Assembly (NCBI GenBank): GCA_014075275.1
Contig: CP046179.1
Span: forward strand, 2,427,932 to 2,491,931
Source: Boseongicola sp.
GTDB taxonomy: Bacteria; Pseudomonadota; Alphaproteobacteria; Rhodobacterales; Rhodobacteraceae
Reading direction: 5' to 3'
DNA: 64,000 nucleotides
The notes under the pieces were generated by a model, which saw nothing but the letters and a program-made list of their open reading frames with translations, had not been told where the DNA came from and did no database searches. Positions 26,805 through 37,521 of this stretch are shown piece by piece (within the stretch, counting starts at the first letter, position 1; each line of letters begins with the position of its first letter). A program made the position numbers and the translations under genes.

Positions 26805-27131
26805 TCAGTTAAGTTGGAAGTCCAAGGGATAATGTCCATCGTCAAAGTCACCAAAAAACTCCGGCAAATCTGGATGGTCTACGGGAACACCTGAGTAGTC
26901 CGCGACCAAATTCTGCTCAGACACATAGGCAACGTAATAGCTCTGATCGTTTTCAGCGAGCAAATGGTAGAACGGCTGTTCTTTTTTTGGACGGCTGTCT
27001 TCCGGAATGGCTTCGTACCACTCGTCGGTATTGGAAAACATTGCGTCAACGTCAAACACCACACCGCGAAACGGATGTTTGCGATGACGGACGACTTGCC
27101 CCAAAGCGTATTTGGCACGCGATTTGAACAT
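26805..27131 (-). CDS. hspQ: heat shock protein HspQ (YccV-like, hemimethylated-DNA-binding domain)
   Basis: A 108-residue protein with KYALGQVVRHRKHPFRGVVFDVDAMF and PFYHLLAENDQSYYVAYVSEQNL, the YccV/HspQ barrel. In enterobacteria HspQ binds hemimethylated oriC and stimulates Lon-mediated proteolysis. The acidic tail after residue 80 (DLPEFFGDFDDGHYP) is characteristic. The gene is monocistronic. Confidence 0.9.
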   Translation of the reverse strand: MFKSRAKYALGQVVRHRKHPFRGVVFDVDAMFSNTDEWYEAIPEDSRPKKEQPFYHLLAENDQSYYVAYVSEQNLVADYSGVPVDHPDLPEFFGDFDDGHYPLDFQLN

Positions 27132-27597
27132 AACCGAACCCCCTGAGTATTCGTATTAAGGACCATCAGCTCCCATGTCGATGAAATTAGACCTAAAATT
27201 TGGGAAACAGACTGTGAACACCGCTCAGACAGTCGATCAGCTCGCAACGCAAAGCCGACTTCGACTTATGGACAATATACTGCTACCAAGATATTGATTT
27301 TCCTAACTAATACTTTAATTTCGGCAACTCAATTTGGGCCGGTCAATTTCATTAATAAGAAAGCGCAATCCAGTCCGGCGAAGCAAACGGCAAAATCAGA
27401 CACCTCATTCCCTCATTTTAACCAGCTGGCATTGAACACGTGACTGAAACAATTCAGCGAACCAGCGGTGATTTTCGCGACATGCAACATTGCGAACCTG
27501 CCACGGCCCTGCGCATTTGTGATCGCGCACGACGAATTCCCAGTTTGCCGTGAAGCCTTTTTGAGTTACTCTCGAAAAAAAAGAAAGCGATTGAGGC
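27132..27597. other. 466-base intergenic region, AT-rich in the middle
   Basis: The stretch 27250-27420 is visibly richer in A and T than its surroundings. A 40-codon open frame at 27175-27297 and a longer minus-strand frame at 27405-27611 exist, but neither has a credible ribosome site. Promoters for hspQ and for the lipoprotein gene must lie here. Confidence 0.4.
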
Positions 27598-28185
27598 ATG
27601 AGCAGACCCATTCGCGCGTTGGCATTGTTGGTGTTCGTCGCAGCTTGCGGCGGCGGTGGCGATTACTCCGCGCCCAGAAATCTTGATAACGCCTGTTCCA
27701 TAGTGGATCAGAGACCAAAATATCTTTCAGCGATGAAACAGACTGAACGACGCTGGGGTGTTCCAGTTGCTGTACAGATGGCGACGATTTACCAGGAGTC
27801 GAAGTTCATCGGCAACGCTCGTACTCCTGTGCAGTATTCCATGGGCGTTATTCCGATGGGGCGCCAATCTTCAGCCTACGGATATAGCCAGGCCCTCGAC
27901 GGCACTTGGAAAGACTATCAAAAAGCAAGAGGCGGATTTAGCGCCCGTCGCGACGACATCCGCGATGCCGCTGATTTCATGGGGTGGTATTTCGCTGAAA
28001 CACGCGAAGAACTGGGCATCCCTGTCAACGATACCCGCAATCAATATCTGGCATATCACGAAGGTCGCACTGGCTATCGTCGCGGCAGCTATCGCAGCAA
28101 AGGATGGCTCCTGAAAGTATCCAGTGACGTCGCAGCGCGCGCAATTCTGTATGACTCACAACTTAGGTCATGCGGGCGCGTGTAA
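27598..28185 (+). CDS. SLT-domain-like lipoprotein
   Basis: A 195-residue predicted lipoprotein: signal LALLVFVAAC with lipidated Cys17, then a transglycosylase-like core with the catalytic-type Glu in MATIYQESKFIGNA, and AYGYSQALDGTWKDYQKARG resembling the SLT GxxQ phrase. The domain is shorter than in classical Slt, and the activity is inferred. It precedes convergent lolA, whose product delivers lipoproteins to the outer membrane, with only nine bases between the stops. Confidence 0.8.
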   Translation: MSRPIRALALLVFVAACGGGGDYSAPRNLDNACSIVDQRPKYLSAMKQTERRWGVPVAVQMATIYQESKFIGNARTPVQYSMGVIPMGRQSSAYGYSQALDGTWKDYQKARGGFSARRDDIRDAADFMGWYFAETREELGIPVNDTRNQYLAYHEGRTGYRRGSYRSKGWLLKVSSDVAARAILYDSQLRSCGRV

Positions 28186-28194
28186 ACTGCTCGT

Positions 28195-28800
28195 CTACCC
28201 CTGACGGCGTGTTTCCTCGCGGTTGATATCGAACAACCGCGCAGGCAGCGTGCCGCCTTTTACCAGTTCGCCAAGAATAACGGTGGTCTTTGCGCCCTGC
28301 CCGTCCGTGACGATCCACTGTCGCAGTTCCACCGGACCATCGGTGAATTTCAAGGCTATGGTTCCGTATTCCGGATGCTCAGGATCTTGGGCAATTATGG
28401 TGGTCGACGTGCCGTCAAACTCGTGTCCCACAACCATCTCGCGGGCAGCAAGGTTGACGTTCCGCTCCAGGATTAAGTTCAGAGGCGTTCGCCGCAACGG
28501 GTATCGTTCGGCCGTGGCGACGTTCGAGCGACCATCAAAAATCCCGATCTGACTGCCGCCCGCGATCACCAGCAATTCCTCTGGTGGATTGTATTCAAAC
28601 CGCATCCGCCCAGGCCGCCGAAGATAAAGCTTCCCGGTGGCAAGTGTTCCGTCGTCGTTAACTTGGGTAAAATCAGATTCAGCCGTTTGAATGCTATTCA
28701 GATAGGCTGAAAGGGCATTCAACGATAGTTGGTCAGCGAAGGCTGGGCGTACCAGAAAAGGAGCGGCAACGCCAAAAGCAAGGAAGGCACGACGGTTCAT
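28195..28800 (-). CDS. lolA: outer-membrane lipoprotein carrier protein LolA
   Basis: LolA carries lipoproteins through the periplasm to the outer membrane. The 201 residues start with a signal peptide with a twin-Arg-like start (MNRRAFLAFGVAAPFLVRPAFA), then the incomplete barrel: AESDFTQVNDDGTLATGKLYLRRPGRMRFEY is the classical LolA opening. It follows ftsK by about 110 bases on the same strand. Confidence 0.92.
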   Translation of the reverse strand: MNRRAFLAFGVAAPFLVRPAFADQLSLNALSAYLNSIQTAESDFTQVNDDGTLATGKLYLRRPGRMRFEYNPPEELLVIAGGSQIGIFDGRSNVATAERYPLRRTPLNLILERNVNLAAREMVVGHEFDGTSTTIIAQDPEHPEYGTIALKFTDGPVELRQWIVTDGQGAKTTVILGELVKGGTLPARLFDINREETRRQG

Positions 28801-28909
28801 TGCGAAGTATCCTGTTTAGTAACCTAGATGCGATATAGGGGCATCAGGAACCATGCGCCACTGATAGACAATATCAATCGCGTGACATGCAAAAACTTGC
28901 CCGTGCTGC

Positions 28910-31651
28910 TTACCCTTGTTCGGGCACGAGAATTTCCCGTTTTCCCACATGGTTGGCAGAACTGACCAACCCGTTGTCTTCCATCTGCTCAACCAGCCTC
29001 GCAGCTTTGTTATAGCCAATCGCCAATTTCCGTTGGATGTAAGACGTCGAACACTTGCGGTCTTTGATCACAATGGCAACTGCCTGGTCATAGAGCGCGT
29101 CTTCGCCTGTGGTATTACCACCCAGCCCAAGAACCATGTCGATATCGCTTTCGGCACCATCTTCAGGGCCGTCCTGCACGCCGGATACATATTCTGGCGC
29201 ACCAAACGACTTCAGGTGGTTCACGATTTCCTCTACTTCTTCGTCACTGACGAAAGGGCCGTGAACCCGAGTGATTTTCGCGCCTCCTGCCATATACAGC
29301 ATGTCGCCCATGCCCAGAAGTTGCTCGGCCCCCATCTCTCCCAGAATGGTGCGACTATCGACCTTCGAGGTTACTTGGAACGAAATCCGCGTTGGGAAGT
29401 TGGCTTTGATCGTGCCTGTGATGACATCCACAGAAGGACGCTGCGTCGCCATGATCAAGTGAATTCCACTGGCCCGCGCCATTTGGGCCAGCCGCTGAAT
29501 GCACGCCTCGATTTCCTTACCGGCCACCATCATCAGGTCCGCCATCTCGTCGACGATAACAACGATGTAGGGCAAGGTCTCAGGAGCAAATTCCTCGGTT
29601 TCGAAAACTGGTTCGCCGGTTTCGTCATCAAAACCGGTTTGCACTGTACGGCTGAATAATTCGCCTTTGCTCGTGGCGTCCCGGACACGGCTATTGAATC
29701 CTTCGATGTTGCGAACGCCCACTTTGGACATCTTGCGATAGCGTTCTTCCATTTCGCCAACGACCCACTTTAAAGCGACAACAACCTTTTTCGGGTCGGT
29801 TACAACCGGTGACAAAAGATGCGGAATACCGTCGTAAACACTCAACTCCAGCATCTTGGGGTCAATCATGATCAACCGGCACTCGTCCGGCGTCAGTTTG
29901 TAAAGCAGGCTGAGGATCATTGTGTTGATGGCAACCGACTTACCTGAACCCGTGGTCCCGGCGATGAGCAGATGCGGCATCTTAGCGAGGTTCGCCACCA
30001 CAGGGTCACCGCCAATGTTTTTGCCCAATGCCAGCGGCAAACGGTGGTTGCCGTCGCCATAGTCACGCCCTGACAAGATCTCGCGCAGAACAACTTTTTC
30101 GCGGTTCTCGTTTGGCAATTCGATGCCAATGACAGACCGTCCCGGCACGGTGGAAACGCGGGCTGACAACGCAGACATCGAACGCGCGATGTCGTCCGAC
30201 AGACCGATGACTCGGCTGGCCTTCAAACCCGGCGCCGGCTCCAATTCGTACATCGTCACTACGGGCCCCGGTCGAACGCTGACAATCTCACCCTTGACGC
30301 CGTAGTCGTCCAAAACACTTTCTAACATGCGGGCGTTTTCTTCCAACGCCTCGTCAGACAGGTGATGGCGTTCGATAACGCCAGGATCGGCCAACAAGCT
30401 AAGAGGTGGGATCTCGAATGCTTCCGCTTCGCCGCCGAAATTCAGTTGTGGTTGTGCTTCGGCCTTGGCGCGTTTCGATGTCGAGGATTTTCGAGCCGTA
30501 TGCTGGACTACTGACGCAGGATCACGGCTCTCAATACGCGACGACGCAAATCCTCCACCAGGCTCATGTGGCGTAGCAACAAGCTCAGGCTCGGGCATAT
30601 CACGGGACGCCAGATCATCGTAGTCGGCGATGTCTCCGTTCTCGTCCAGCATCGCCGCCCGTGGCATCGCATCGCTTTGAACCGGCGGTTCAGCACGGTC
30701 CAGCATGTCCGGTCGGCGGACTCGACCACGTACTGCATTGGCAATCTTCGCGCTTACACGATCCAGTGGAACATCTTCTTCAATGACGAATTCTGCTTCA
30801 ACCGGCTGCTTGCGGCGCAACGATGGCAATCGAGACAGCAATCCCGGTTTCCGCACTGGCTGACCGCTTTCACGATAGGCCCGAGTCGCCCGGAGTACTG
30901 CCGAGTTCACCTCAGACGCCTCTACTTCCGGCAACATCTCGGGCTCCGATTGTCGCTCCTTCGAGCGCGCCCGTGCATCCACCGCTAACTGCCAACTGCC
31001 AACAGCACCACGGCCCAATGCCGTCATCAAAGTCGCGTAAATCAGGATAAGACCACTAACCAGGTAACGCACGCCTATCCAAAGCTCAGCGCGGGTAAAC
31101 CCAAGTACAAAGCCACCGATGGCCAGTGTTCCAACGAACAAACCAACGGCCAAGAACTTCAATCCTGCGCCAGGCGCCATTGGCAAGATACCCAACACAG
31201 CACCAAGGATTGTATCCCCGAACAAGCCACCAAGCCCAAATGAATGCGCCCAAGTTGCGCCGGGAAGATGCGTAGAGGCATAAACCGCCACCAATGCCAC
31301 ACCAATGGGCGCAAATATCAGCCGTGCCATGGCGCGCTCTTCACCATAATGCAAAAGGAGACGAATGCCCCATACCCCAAAGATCACCGAGATTGCCCAA
31401 CTGCCGTATCCAGCAATTACATAAAGTGGCGACGCAATCGCCGCTCCCAGCGGCCCCAAAACGTTTTGGGCGGGAACATCAGTTGCGTTCAGCCAATTTG
31501 GGTCGTCTGGCGAGTAAGACCCAAGTATCAGCGCAAACAACACTGCAAGTCCCAACAACGTCAGACCCAAAAGCTCTTTGCCACGCCGCTCGATTATCGC
31601 CTGCGTGTCGCTGTCGAAAAGCGGATCCCGATGCCTTGCCTGATACGCCAT
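28910..31651 (-). CDS. ftsK: DNA translocase FtsK
   Basis: A 913-residue septal DNA pump that moves chromosome ends and activates XerCD at dif. About five N-terminal membrane helices (to residue ~190) are followed by a charged linker with many Ala, Glu and Arg, then the motor: Walker [10 protein letters not shown] near residue 563, [13 protein letters not shown] as Walker B, and a C-terminal winged-helix gamma domain ([25 protein letters not shown]). ATG 31651 has GGAAGAGG upstream; a frame to 31693 would overlap dapC. Confidence 0.96.
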   Translation of the reverse strand: MAYQARHRDPLFDSDTQAIIERRGKELLGLTLLGLAVLFALILGSYSPDDPNWLNATDVPAQNVLGPLGAAIASPLYVIAGYGSWAISVIFGVWGIRLLLHYGEERAMARLIFAPIGVALVAVYASTHLPGATWAHSFGLGGLFGDTILGAVLGILPMAPGAGLKFLAVGLFVGTLAIGGFVLGFTRAELWIGVRYLVSGLILIYATLMTALGRGAVGSWQLAVDARARSKERQSEPEMLPEVEASEVNSAVLRATRAYRESGQPVRKPGLLSRLPSLRRKQPVEAEFVIEEDVPLDRVSAKIANAVRGRVRRPDMLDRAEPPVQSDAMPRAAMLDENGDIADYDDLASRDMPEPELVATPHEPGGGFASSRIESRDPASVVQHTARKSSTSKRAKAEAQPQLNFGGEAEAFEIPPLSLLADPGVIERHHLSDEALEENARMLESVLDDYGVKGEIVSVRPGPVVTMYELEPAPGLKASRVIGLSDDIARSMSALSARVSTVPGRSVIGIELPNENREKVVLREILSGRDYGDGNHRLPLALGKNIGGDPVVANLAKMPHLLIAGTTGSGKSVAINTMILSLLYKLTPDECRLIMIDPKMLELSVYDGIPHLLSPVVTDPKKVVVALKWVVGEMEERYRKMSKVGVRNIEGFNSRVRDATSKGELFSRTVQTGFDDETGEPVFETEEFAPETLPYIVVIVDEMADLMMVAGKEIEACIQRLAQMARASGIHLIMATQRPSVDVITGTIKANFPTRISFQVTSKVDSRTILGEMGAEQLLGMGDMLYMAGGAKITRVHGPFVSDEEVEEIVNHLKSFGAPEYVSGVQDGPEDGAESDIDMVLGLGGNTTGEDALYDQAVAIVIKDRKCSTSYIQRKLAIGYNKAARLVEQMEDNGLVSSANHVGKREILVPEQG

Positions 31652-31664
31652 GCCTACCTCTTCC

Positions 31665-32843
31665 TTACCTGTAAAGACTGTCACGCAGAGCAATTAGCCC
31701 GCGTTCCAGTTCGTCTTCTTCAACCACCATCGCCACGCGAATGTAGCGTTTGCCGGGGTTTTCCCCGTTCACATCCCTTGCAAGATAAGCACCGGGCAAA
31801 ACCCTTACGCCTGTCTCTTGCCAAACCCTGATTGCAGCTTCTTCACCGTCATTGACGGGCAACCACAGAAAAAACCCAGCCGCGGGGCCCGCATATCCGT
31901 CGACGCCGTCGAAAACCCGATCCGCTATTTTATATTTCGCCTGATATCGCGCGCGACTAGCGACCACATGGACCTCATCACGCCAGGTCGCCTCGGCGGC
32001 ACGCTGCAATGGCAACGGCAAAGGTGCCCCTGAATAAGACCGCAAAATTCTGATCCGTTTGACGCTTTCCGGGCCACCGGCCACAAATCCGGACCTCAAT
32101 CCCGGCAAATTCGAGCGTTTCGAAAGCGAATGAAAGACAGTCACCCGCTCAGGATCAGCGCCGACTTCGGCTGCCATCTGCAAGCCGTCCACCGGCGGAG
32201 CATTGCGCCAAACTTCCGAATAACATTCATCTGCGAAAATTTTGAAATCGTGCTTCTCGGCCAATTCCAGCAGATCACGCCAATAGTCCGCGTCGGCTAC
32301 TGCGCCTTGCGGATTTGATGGCGAGCACAAAAATGCAATTGCCACGCGATCCAGCAGATCGGAATCCAACGACCGATAGTCTGGCAAATAACCTGTTTCG
32401 CGCGTGCAAGGGACATAAACCGGCTCGGCCCCAACCGATAATGCGCCAACAGCGTAAACCTGATAAAACGGATTGGGCGTTAGAACTACCGGCCTACGGC
32501 CGTTCTTTGTTTCCGGACACAGCGCCATAACAGCGTTGTAGAGCCCTTCGCGCGTTCCATTCAAAGCCATGATCTGCGACGTGGGCAGCACGGCGCCGAA
32601 CCGTCCTTTAATCCAGTCGGCAATAGCTCCAAGCAGCTCGGGTGTGCCTTCGTTCGGTGGATACTTACCGAATCCATCGGTATTGGCGGCGATCACGTCT
32701 TTCAGAAAACTGGGATAGGCGTGCCGCGGTTCGCCAATAGTCATATGCAATACTTTACCACCGGGCGCGTGAACGTCCAGAAGCGCGCGCAAACGCGGAA
32801 ACGCATATTCCGGTAGGTTCGAAAACCGCTCGGGAAATACCAT
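31665..32843 (-). CDS. dapC: class I/II aminotransferase, probable succinyldiaminopimelate aminotransferase
   Basis: A 392-residue PLP enzyme. The PLP Lys is in [18 protein letters not shown]; other motifs are [15 protein letters not shown] and [11 protein letters not shown]. The phrase [17 protein letters not shown] is typical of the DapC group that makes LL-diaminopimelate precursors for lysine and peptidoglycan. It sits 13 bases upstream of ftsK, a linkage common in Rhodobacteraceae. Confidence 0.88.
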   Translation of the reverse strand: MVFPERFSNLPEYAFPRLRALLDVHAPGGKVLHMTIGEPRHAYPSFLKDVIAANTDGFGKYPPNEGTPELLGAIADWIKGRFGAVLPTSQIMALNGTREGLYNAVMALCPETKNGRRPVVLTPNPFYQVYAVGALSVGAEPVYVPCTRETGYLPDYRSLDSDLLDRVAIAFLCSPSNPQGAVADADYWRDLLELAEKHDFKIFADECYSEVWRNAPPVDGLQMAAEVGADPERVTVFHSLSKRSNLPGLRSGFVAGGPESVKRIRILRSYSGAPLPLPLQRAAEATWRDEVHVVASRARYQAKYKIADRVFDGVDGYAGPAAGFFLWLPVNDGEEAAIRVWQETGVRVLPGAYLARDVNGENPGKRYIRVAMVVEEDELERGLIALRDSLYR

Positions 32844-32956
32844 AACTGCCTCAATGTCGGGGTCATGTCGCCCCGTTTCCCATAAGGTAGCCTACACTCG
32901 CCTCGCCGGTCCACAGCGAAGCGACGAATTTTCCCATTCACGCGCGAAAAATGTGA

Positions 32957-34282
32957 CTATTCCGCCAATGCCGCCTCGGCAGCCGCCCCGATCCGCAAAA
33001 GCGGCTCTTCTTTTGGTCCTTGGAACAGGATTCCACACGAGGGAACGCCGGTTGGCAACGTCAGTCCTGCTAAGCCCATCAGATTGCCAATTCGGGTGTT
33101 CTGCAGCGCAAGCAGGTTTCTGGTTGCAAAATGCCCCGCATCGGCCGCCACATCAGCGATTTTCGGCGGCAAAATCGGGATCGTTGGCAAGATGATCGCA
33201 TCGAAACCAGCCGTCGCCTCGGCATATTCCAAACGAAGCCGGTCCAGCGCTTGCCATGCCGCAACAAAATCGGGACCAGACACAGCTTCGCCCGCCTGAA
33301 ACCGTTCCCGAACCGGGGCAAACATGGCCTGCGGCTCAGCTTCAATCCTATGTTTCCAGGTCCCATAGGCCTCTGGCGCAAACAATTTCGGTGCCGAAGC
33401 CAGCGCGTGCTCAACACATGGAATTTCAATGGCTTCCACAACAGCCCCCGCCGCACGAAGCCGTTCGACCGCGCCGTAGAATGCCGATTCAGGCTTATCC
33501 TCGATATTCTCAAACGCCGAGGTCATCAGGATACCAAGCCTAACACCTTCCAGCGAAACTCCATCCAAAGACGCGAGCTTGCTTTGATCCAGTGCCGCCA
33601 GCAACAAGGCAGCGTCCTCTACGTTCCTGCAAAGCGGTCCAACAGTATCAAATCGGGCAGCAAGCGGGACCACACCATCCAAAGATAACCGTCCCGCAAC
33701 GGTTTTGAGCCCCACAAGATCGTTCCATGCAGAAGGTGCCCGAACCGATCCTCCGGTGTCCGAGCCAATGCCCGCCGCGGCCAATCCAAAAGCAACCGAA
33801 GTTGCAGCTCCGGATGAGGAACCGCCAGAAACGGCCTCAAAGTCGTTCACACAGGGCGGAGAGGCTGTCATCGGATTATAACCAAGACCCGAAAACGCCA
33901 ATTCCGTCATATGAGTCTTGCCCAAGCAAACTAGACCCGCCTGGCTCGCCGCTTGCAACACGACCGCATCACGATTTGGCACACGACCTTTCAACAGGGC
34001 CGACCCTGCCTCAGTTGCGACACCCTCCGTGTCATAAAGGTCTTTCCATGAGATCGGCACACCGTCCACTATGGAAAGCCTTTGGCCTGACTGTGCTCTT
34101 TCAGATGCCGCCTTTGATTCGGCGCGCGCGCGATCAGCCGTCACACGCGCATAAATCCGATCACGGTGCTCATGTTCATCTATCGCCCGAAGATAAACTT
34201 CGCACAGAGCCACCGGATCAATCTCACCTTCCGCAATCCCGCATCCCAGGTCCCCAACACTCGCCCAAAGCCACCAATCCAA
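32957..34282 (-). CDS. amidase signature family protein
   Basis: An amidase of about 441 residues. The Ser-cisSer-Lys triad is visible: Lys in ISWKDLYDTEG, cis-Ser in VSGGSSSGAATSVA and nucleophile Ser in SDTGGSVRAPSAW. Substrate is unknown. The longest frame begins at 34354 but would run into the divergent hydroxylase; TTG 34282, preceded by GGAG six bases upstream, starts with LDWWLWASVGDL, which fits the family's usual N-terminus and leaves an 85-base spacer for both promoters. The start is the least sure part. Confidence 0.85.
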   Translation of the reverse strand: MDWWLWASVGDLGCGIAEGEIDPVALCEVYLRAIDEHEHRDRIYARVTADRARAESKAASERAQSGQRLSIVDGVPISWKDLYDTEGVATEAGSALLKGRVPNRDAVVLQAASQAGLVCLGKTHMTELAFSGLGYNPMTASPPCVNDFEAVSGGSSSGAATSVAFGLAAAGIGSDTGGSVRAPSAWNDLVGLKTVAGRLSLDGVVPLAARFDTVGPLCRNVEDAALLLAALDQSKLASLDGVSLEGVRLGILMTSAFENIEDKPESAFYGAVERLRAAGAVVEAIEIPCVEHALASAPKLFAPEAYGTWKHRIEAEPQAMFAPVRERFQAGEAVSGPDFVAAWQALDRLRLEYAEATAGFDAIILPTIPILPPKIADVAADAGHFATRNLLALQNTRIGNLMGLAGLTLPTGVPSCGILFQGPKEEPLLRIGAAAEAALAE

Positions 34283-34367
34283 AGCCCACTCCAATTCTGA
34301 TTGCCCTGAAAACCTAGCGGCACCAGGGCGCATGGACAATCCTGCCCGGATCACCCTAATTCAGCGT

Positions 34368-35591
34368 ATGAACTGTGATGCAGATATCATTGTCACGGGT
34401 GGCGGGTTAAACGGCACTACCCTGGCCGTCGCCCTTGGCTCTGCCGGGTTCAAAGTGACTATCATCGATGCTCTTCCAACTTCCACCCGTTCACAGGAAG
34501 AGTTCGACGGGCGTGGATATGCCCTATCCATAAGTTCCCAGAGAGTTTTGAAGGCGCTGGGTATCTGGCCCACGATCCGCGATCAGAGCCAACCGATCCT
34601 GGACATCCTCGTCACCGACGGCCGCGCCGGCGAAGGCCCGTCGCCGCTGCATTTAGCCTTTGATCACAACGAGATCGAAGAAGGGCCTATGGGGTATATG
34701 GTCGAAGATCGCCACTTGCGTCCGGCGCTTCTCAATACGGTCGAATTGGCCAGTATCCAACAGATCAACGGGTGTCAGGTCATTGATCAACAACCCGATC
34801 TCGCAGGAGTTTCAGTCGACCTTTCAAACGGCCAGCGCCTGCGCGCACAGCTGCTCATTGGGTGTGACGGAAAGAACAGCGGCGTCGCAAGCCGCGCCAA
34901 GATTGCCCGAAGCGGCTGGAGTTACGATCAGACAGCCCTTGTGTGCGCAATAGCCCATGAAGAACCTCACGGCGGCAAGGCTCATCAGTTCTTTATGCCG
35001 CCAGGGCCGCTGGCAATTCTGCCTTTAAGGGAAAATCGCTCGTCCATCGTCTGGACCGAGTCCTCTGCTCAAGCCACTGCAATTCAAAGCATGAACGATG
35101 ACGAATACTTGCAGGTGCTGCGCCCCCGCTTTGGCGACTTTCTGGGCAACATTGATTTGGCAGGAAAGCGATTTGCCTATCCGCTGTCGTTGTCATTGGC
35201 ACAATCATTTGTTGCAGATCGCGTTGCTTTGGTCGGTGATGCTGCGCACAGCGTTCACCCCATTGCCGGACAGGGCCTGAATGCGGGCTTGAAAGACGTC
35301 GCGGCTCTTGCCGAAGTGCTGACCGACGCGCGGCGACGCGGCGAGGATATTGGCAGTTCTCAGGTGCTTAGTAGATATAGCCAATGGCGTCGCTTTGACA
35401 CAGCTACACTCGCCTTGGCAACAGACGGGTTTAACCGTTTATTTTCAAACGACAACGGCATCCTTCGCCTTGCTCGTGATCTGGGCCTCGGAGCCGTCAA
35501 TGCCTTGCCTGGTTTGCGCCGCCGCCTCATTCGCGAAGCCGCCGGCCTCACCGGAGATTTACCGCGATTGGCCCGGGGTCGCGCACTCTAG
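34368..35591 (+). CDS. UbiH/UbiF-family FAD-dependent hydroxylase
   Basis: A 407-residue flavoprotein monooxygenase of the ubiquinone-synthesis group. The FAD fold starts DIIVTGGGLNGTTLAVAL, the DG motif is LLIGCDGKNSGVAS, and the GD motif is RVALVGDAAHSVHPIAGQGLNAGL. It probably hydroxylates the ubiquinone ring, but the position (C5, C6 or C1) cannot be told. ATG 34368 is preferred over 34332. A repeat element begins directly after its stop codon. Confidence 0.9.
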   Translation: MNCDADIIVTGGGLNGTTLAVALGSAGFKVTIIDALPTSTRSQEEFDGRGYALSISSQRVLKALGIWPTIRDQSQPILDILVTDGRAGEGPSPLHLAFDHNEIEEGPMGYMVEDRHLRPALLNTVELASIQQINGCQVIDQQPDLAGVSVDLSNGQRLRAQLLIGCDGKNSGVASRAKIARSGWSYDQTALVCAIAHEEPHGGKAHQFFMPPGPLAILPLRENRSSIVWTESSAQATAIQSMNDDEYLQVLRPRFGDFLGNIDLAGKRFAYPLSLSLAQSFVADRVALVGDAAHSVHPIAGQGLNAGLKDVAALAEVLTDARRRGEDIGSSQVLSRYSQWRRFDTATLALATDGFNRLFSNDNGILRLARDLGLGAVNALPGLRRRLIREAAGLTGDLPRLARGRAL

Positions 35592-35652
35592 CCCTTCTTT
35601 CTGGCAAAAAATACTCTGGGGGACGAGCGAAGCGAGGGGGGCAAAGCCCCCC
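35592..35652 (+). repeat. stop-codon-abutting 3' element, copy 2
   Basis: Directly after the TAG stop comes CCCTTCTTTCTGGC, then AAATACTCTGGGGG, then a hairpin GGGGGGC-AAA-GCCCCCC (35636-35652). The same core and the GGGC-AAA-GCCC loop recur in copy 3 at 63072. Confidence 0.72.
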
Positions 35653-35677
35653 GGATCGGCTCCGAAGGAGACGATTT

Positions 35678-35857
35678 TCAGTCCAGTTTCCGGGCCTCAT
35701 CCACCAACATGATCGGGATTCCATTGCGGATCGGATAGGCTAAATGCGCTGCTTTCGAGATCAACTCATCGGCCTCGGCCTCATACGTCAATCTCGCTCC
35801 CGTTTCCGGACAAACCAGGGCTTCCAACATGCGCGGATCGAACTTCGGCACTGTCAC
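35678..35857 (-). CDS. Trm112 family protein (YcaR-like)
   Basis: A 59-residue protein from GTG 35857, whose GTGA overlaps the stop of the LON-domain gene, to TGA 35678-35680. The sequence has [20 protein letters not shown] and [17 protein letters not shown], the pattern of bacterial Trm112-like proteins, which are zinc or small-partner proteins for methyltransferases. Only one Cys of the possible zinc set is present. Too short for many gene finders. Confidence 0.85.
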   Translation of the reverse strand: MTVPKFDPRMLEALVCPETGARLTYEAEADELISKAAHLAYPIRNGIPIMLVDEARKLD

Positions 35858-36498
35858 TGCAACGTCTCCTCAGAACCACCGCTGCGAAGCTCGAACTCGA
35901 TCAACGTCACCAGGACCTCCCGACGCTCGGACAAAGTGGTTGCTTCCAACAGAGCTTGTTTATCTTCCGGATCGAACGGGCACACCATCGACAATGAATT
36001 CAACAACAACTCGTCATCCGCTTCTTTCAGAGACTCCCAATCGGTCTGCAAGTCTTCGGCTTCAAAATACCGCCCGAGCAGGGAAAAGAACCGTGTCCGG
36101 TCAAACCCGGCATCCCGCTCTGCGCCTCCTAAATCGCGCTCAAAATTGGTCCAACGAACATCGCAACGTCGATAGGGCTGAAATCCTTCGATTTCCTCAT
36201 TCACTGAAAACCGTGGAATCCCCATCAAAGTAATCATATACCGGCCATCATCGGTTTCGGAGAATGATTGCACCCGCCCGACACAACCGACGCCATGCAA
36301 AACGGCACCGTCGTTATCTCGCGGCTGAATCATCCCGATCAGCCGGTGCGACGTTTTCAAAGCGTCGTCCAACATCGCCAGATACCTGGGCTCGAAAATC
36401 TGCAATGGCAATCGCGCACGGGGTAGCAACAAAGCGCCCGGCAAGGGGAAAACCGGAATGGTATCAGGCAGATCAGACATCGACATCTTAAACGACAT
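35854..36498 (-). CDS. LON peptidase substrate-binding-domain protein
   Basis: A 214-residue protein that contains only the LonN domain: [36 protein letters not shown], then [27 protein letters not shown]. It has no ATPase or protease part. GGGGAGG supports ATG 36498. It lies between cnoX-like and Trm112-like genes in one minus-strand operon; together they suggest protein quality control, by inference. Confidence 0.88.
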   Translation of the reverse strand: MSFKMSMSDLPDTIPVFPLPGALLLPRARLPLQIFEPRYLAMLDDALKTSHRLIGMIQPRDNDGAVLHGVGCVGRVQSFSETDDGRYMITLMGIPRFSVNEEIEGFQPYRRCDVRWTNFERDLGGAERDAGFDRTRFFSLLGRYFEAEDLQTDWESLKEADDELLLNSLSMVCPFDPEDKQALLEATTLSERREVLVTLIEFELRSGGSEETLQ

Positions 36499-36516
36499 CA
36501 GACAAGCCTCCCCGCC

Positions 36517-37443
36517 TTATGCGAAAATCATTGATGACAATTTGCGGCGACCGTTCAAAACAATCGGGTCGTTTGGCTTCAATGCCTCGAATATCGTGAA
36601 CAGCTGCGCTTTGGCGGCACCATCATTCCACTCGCGATCGCGTCGGAACAACTCAAGCAATTCATCTACCGCCAATTCCGCATCACCGGCAGCGTGAATT
36701 GCCTGCGCCAAGTCGAAACGGGCCTGCAGGTCATCTGGGTTTGCATCGACAGCCGCCCTCAACTCGCCCACCGGGCCAGCATCTGCCGCCTGACGTGCCA
36801 AAGCAATCTGCGCCCGCGCCGCTTCAATCTCTGGTGCATCTGCAATCTCTTCGGGCGCGGTTTGTAACACACCCTCCGCCTCATCCACCTGATCCAGTGC
36901 CAGGTGCGCCCGCGCCAGACCTGCATAGGCAACGGCATTGTTAGCATCTTCGCTCAGGATGGCCGCGAACACTTGCGCCGCATCGCTCGCTGCACCTTCG
37001 GTCAGCATGGCTTCGGCACTTTCAAGAGCCTCTTCCAGTCCGCCCCCGTCTGCTTCACCTCCCGCCGCCTCAACCAGCCGCCCAATAAAAGCTTTCAATT
37101 CGGACTCTGGCACAGCGCCCTGAAACCCATCGATAGGTTGGCCTTGCCAAAATCCGTAAACCGTCGGGATCGACTGGACGCGCAACTGCGCGGCAATCGC
37201 CTGGCTTTCGTCGACATTGATCTTAACCAGTTTCACACTTCCACCAGCTTCGGTGACCGCCTTTTCCAAAGCAGGCGTCAACTGGCGGCAGGGCCCGCAC
37301 CATGGCGCCCAGAAATCTACAACGATTGGAACCGACTGGCTGGCTTCAACCACATCGGCCATAAAGGTGGCCTCGGTGCTGTCTTTGATCAGGTCACCCG
37401 CAGGTGCAGCCGGGGCAGTCGGATTGAGTTCAAGCATTGTCAT
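36517..37443 (-). CDS. thioredoxin with TPR tail, CnoX/YbbN type
   Basis: A 308-residue protein: N-terminal thioredoxin domain with active site WAPWCGPCRQL near residue 50 and cis-Pro in VQSIPTVYGF, followed by an Ala-rich TPR-like region (about 125-300). E. coli CnoX (YbbN) is a chaperedoxin that protects substrates and hands them to GroEL; unlike E. coli, the CxxC is intact here, as in alphaproteobacterial members. ATG 37443 is used; ATG 37437 is an alternative with GGGGA upstream. Confidence 0.88.
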   Translation of the reverse strand: MTMLELNPTAPAAPAGDLIKDSTEATFMADVVEASQSVPIVVDFWAPWCGPCRQLTPALEKAVTEAGGSVKLVKINVDESQAIAAQLRVQSIPTVYGFWQGQPIDGFQGAVPESELKAFIGRLVEAAGGEADGGGLEEALESAEAMLTEGAASDAAQVFAAILSEDANNAVAYAGLARAHLALDQVDEAEGVLQTAPEEIADAPEIEAARAQIALARQAADAGPVGELRAAVDANPDDLQARFDLAQAIHAAGDAELAVDELLELFRRDREWNDGAAKAQLFTIFEALKPNDPIVLNGRRKLSSMIFA

Positions 37444-37521
37444 CCCCAAATATTTGTTGTCGGGCCTTATATGCGATCACATTTCAAAAGACCAAGAGGT
37501 CACCAGGGAGAATAAGCCAAA

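Noticed and set aside
27175-27297. 40-codon plus-strand frame upstream of hspQ
   Set aside because: The nearest AAGGA is too far from the ATG and the sequence shows no domain or membrane signal.
27405-27611. Minus-strand frame of 68 codons with protein-like composition (WEFVVRDHKCAGPW)
   Set aside because: Its start would lie inside the SLT-lipoprotein gene and no ribosome site precedes it; no family recognised.
31652-31693. N-terminal extension of FtsK beyond 31651
   Set aside because: It would overlap the end of dapC and lacks a ribosome site, whereas ATG 31651 has a good one.
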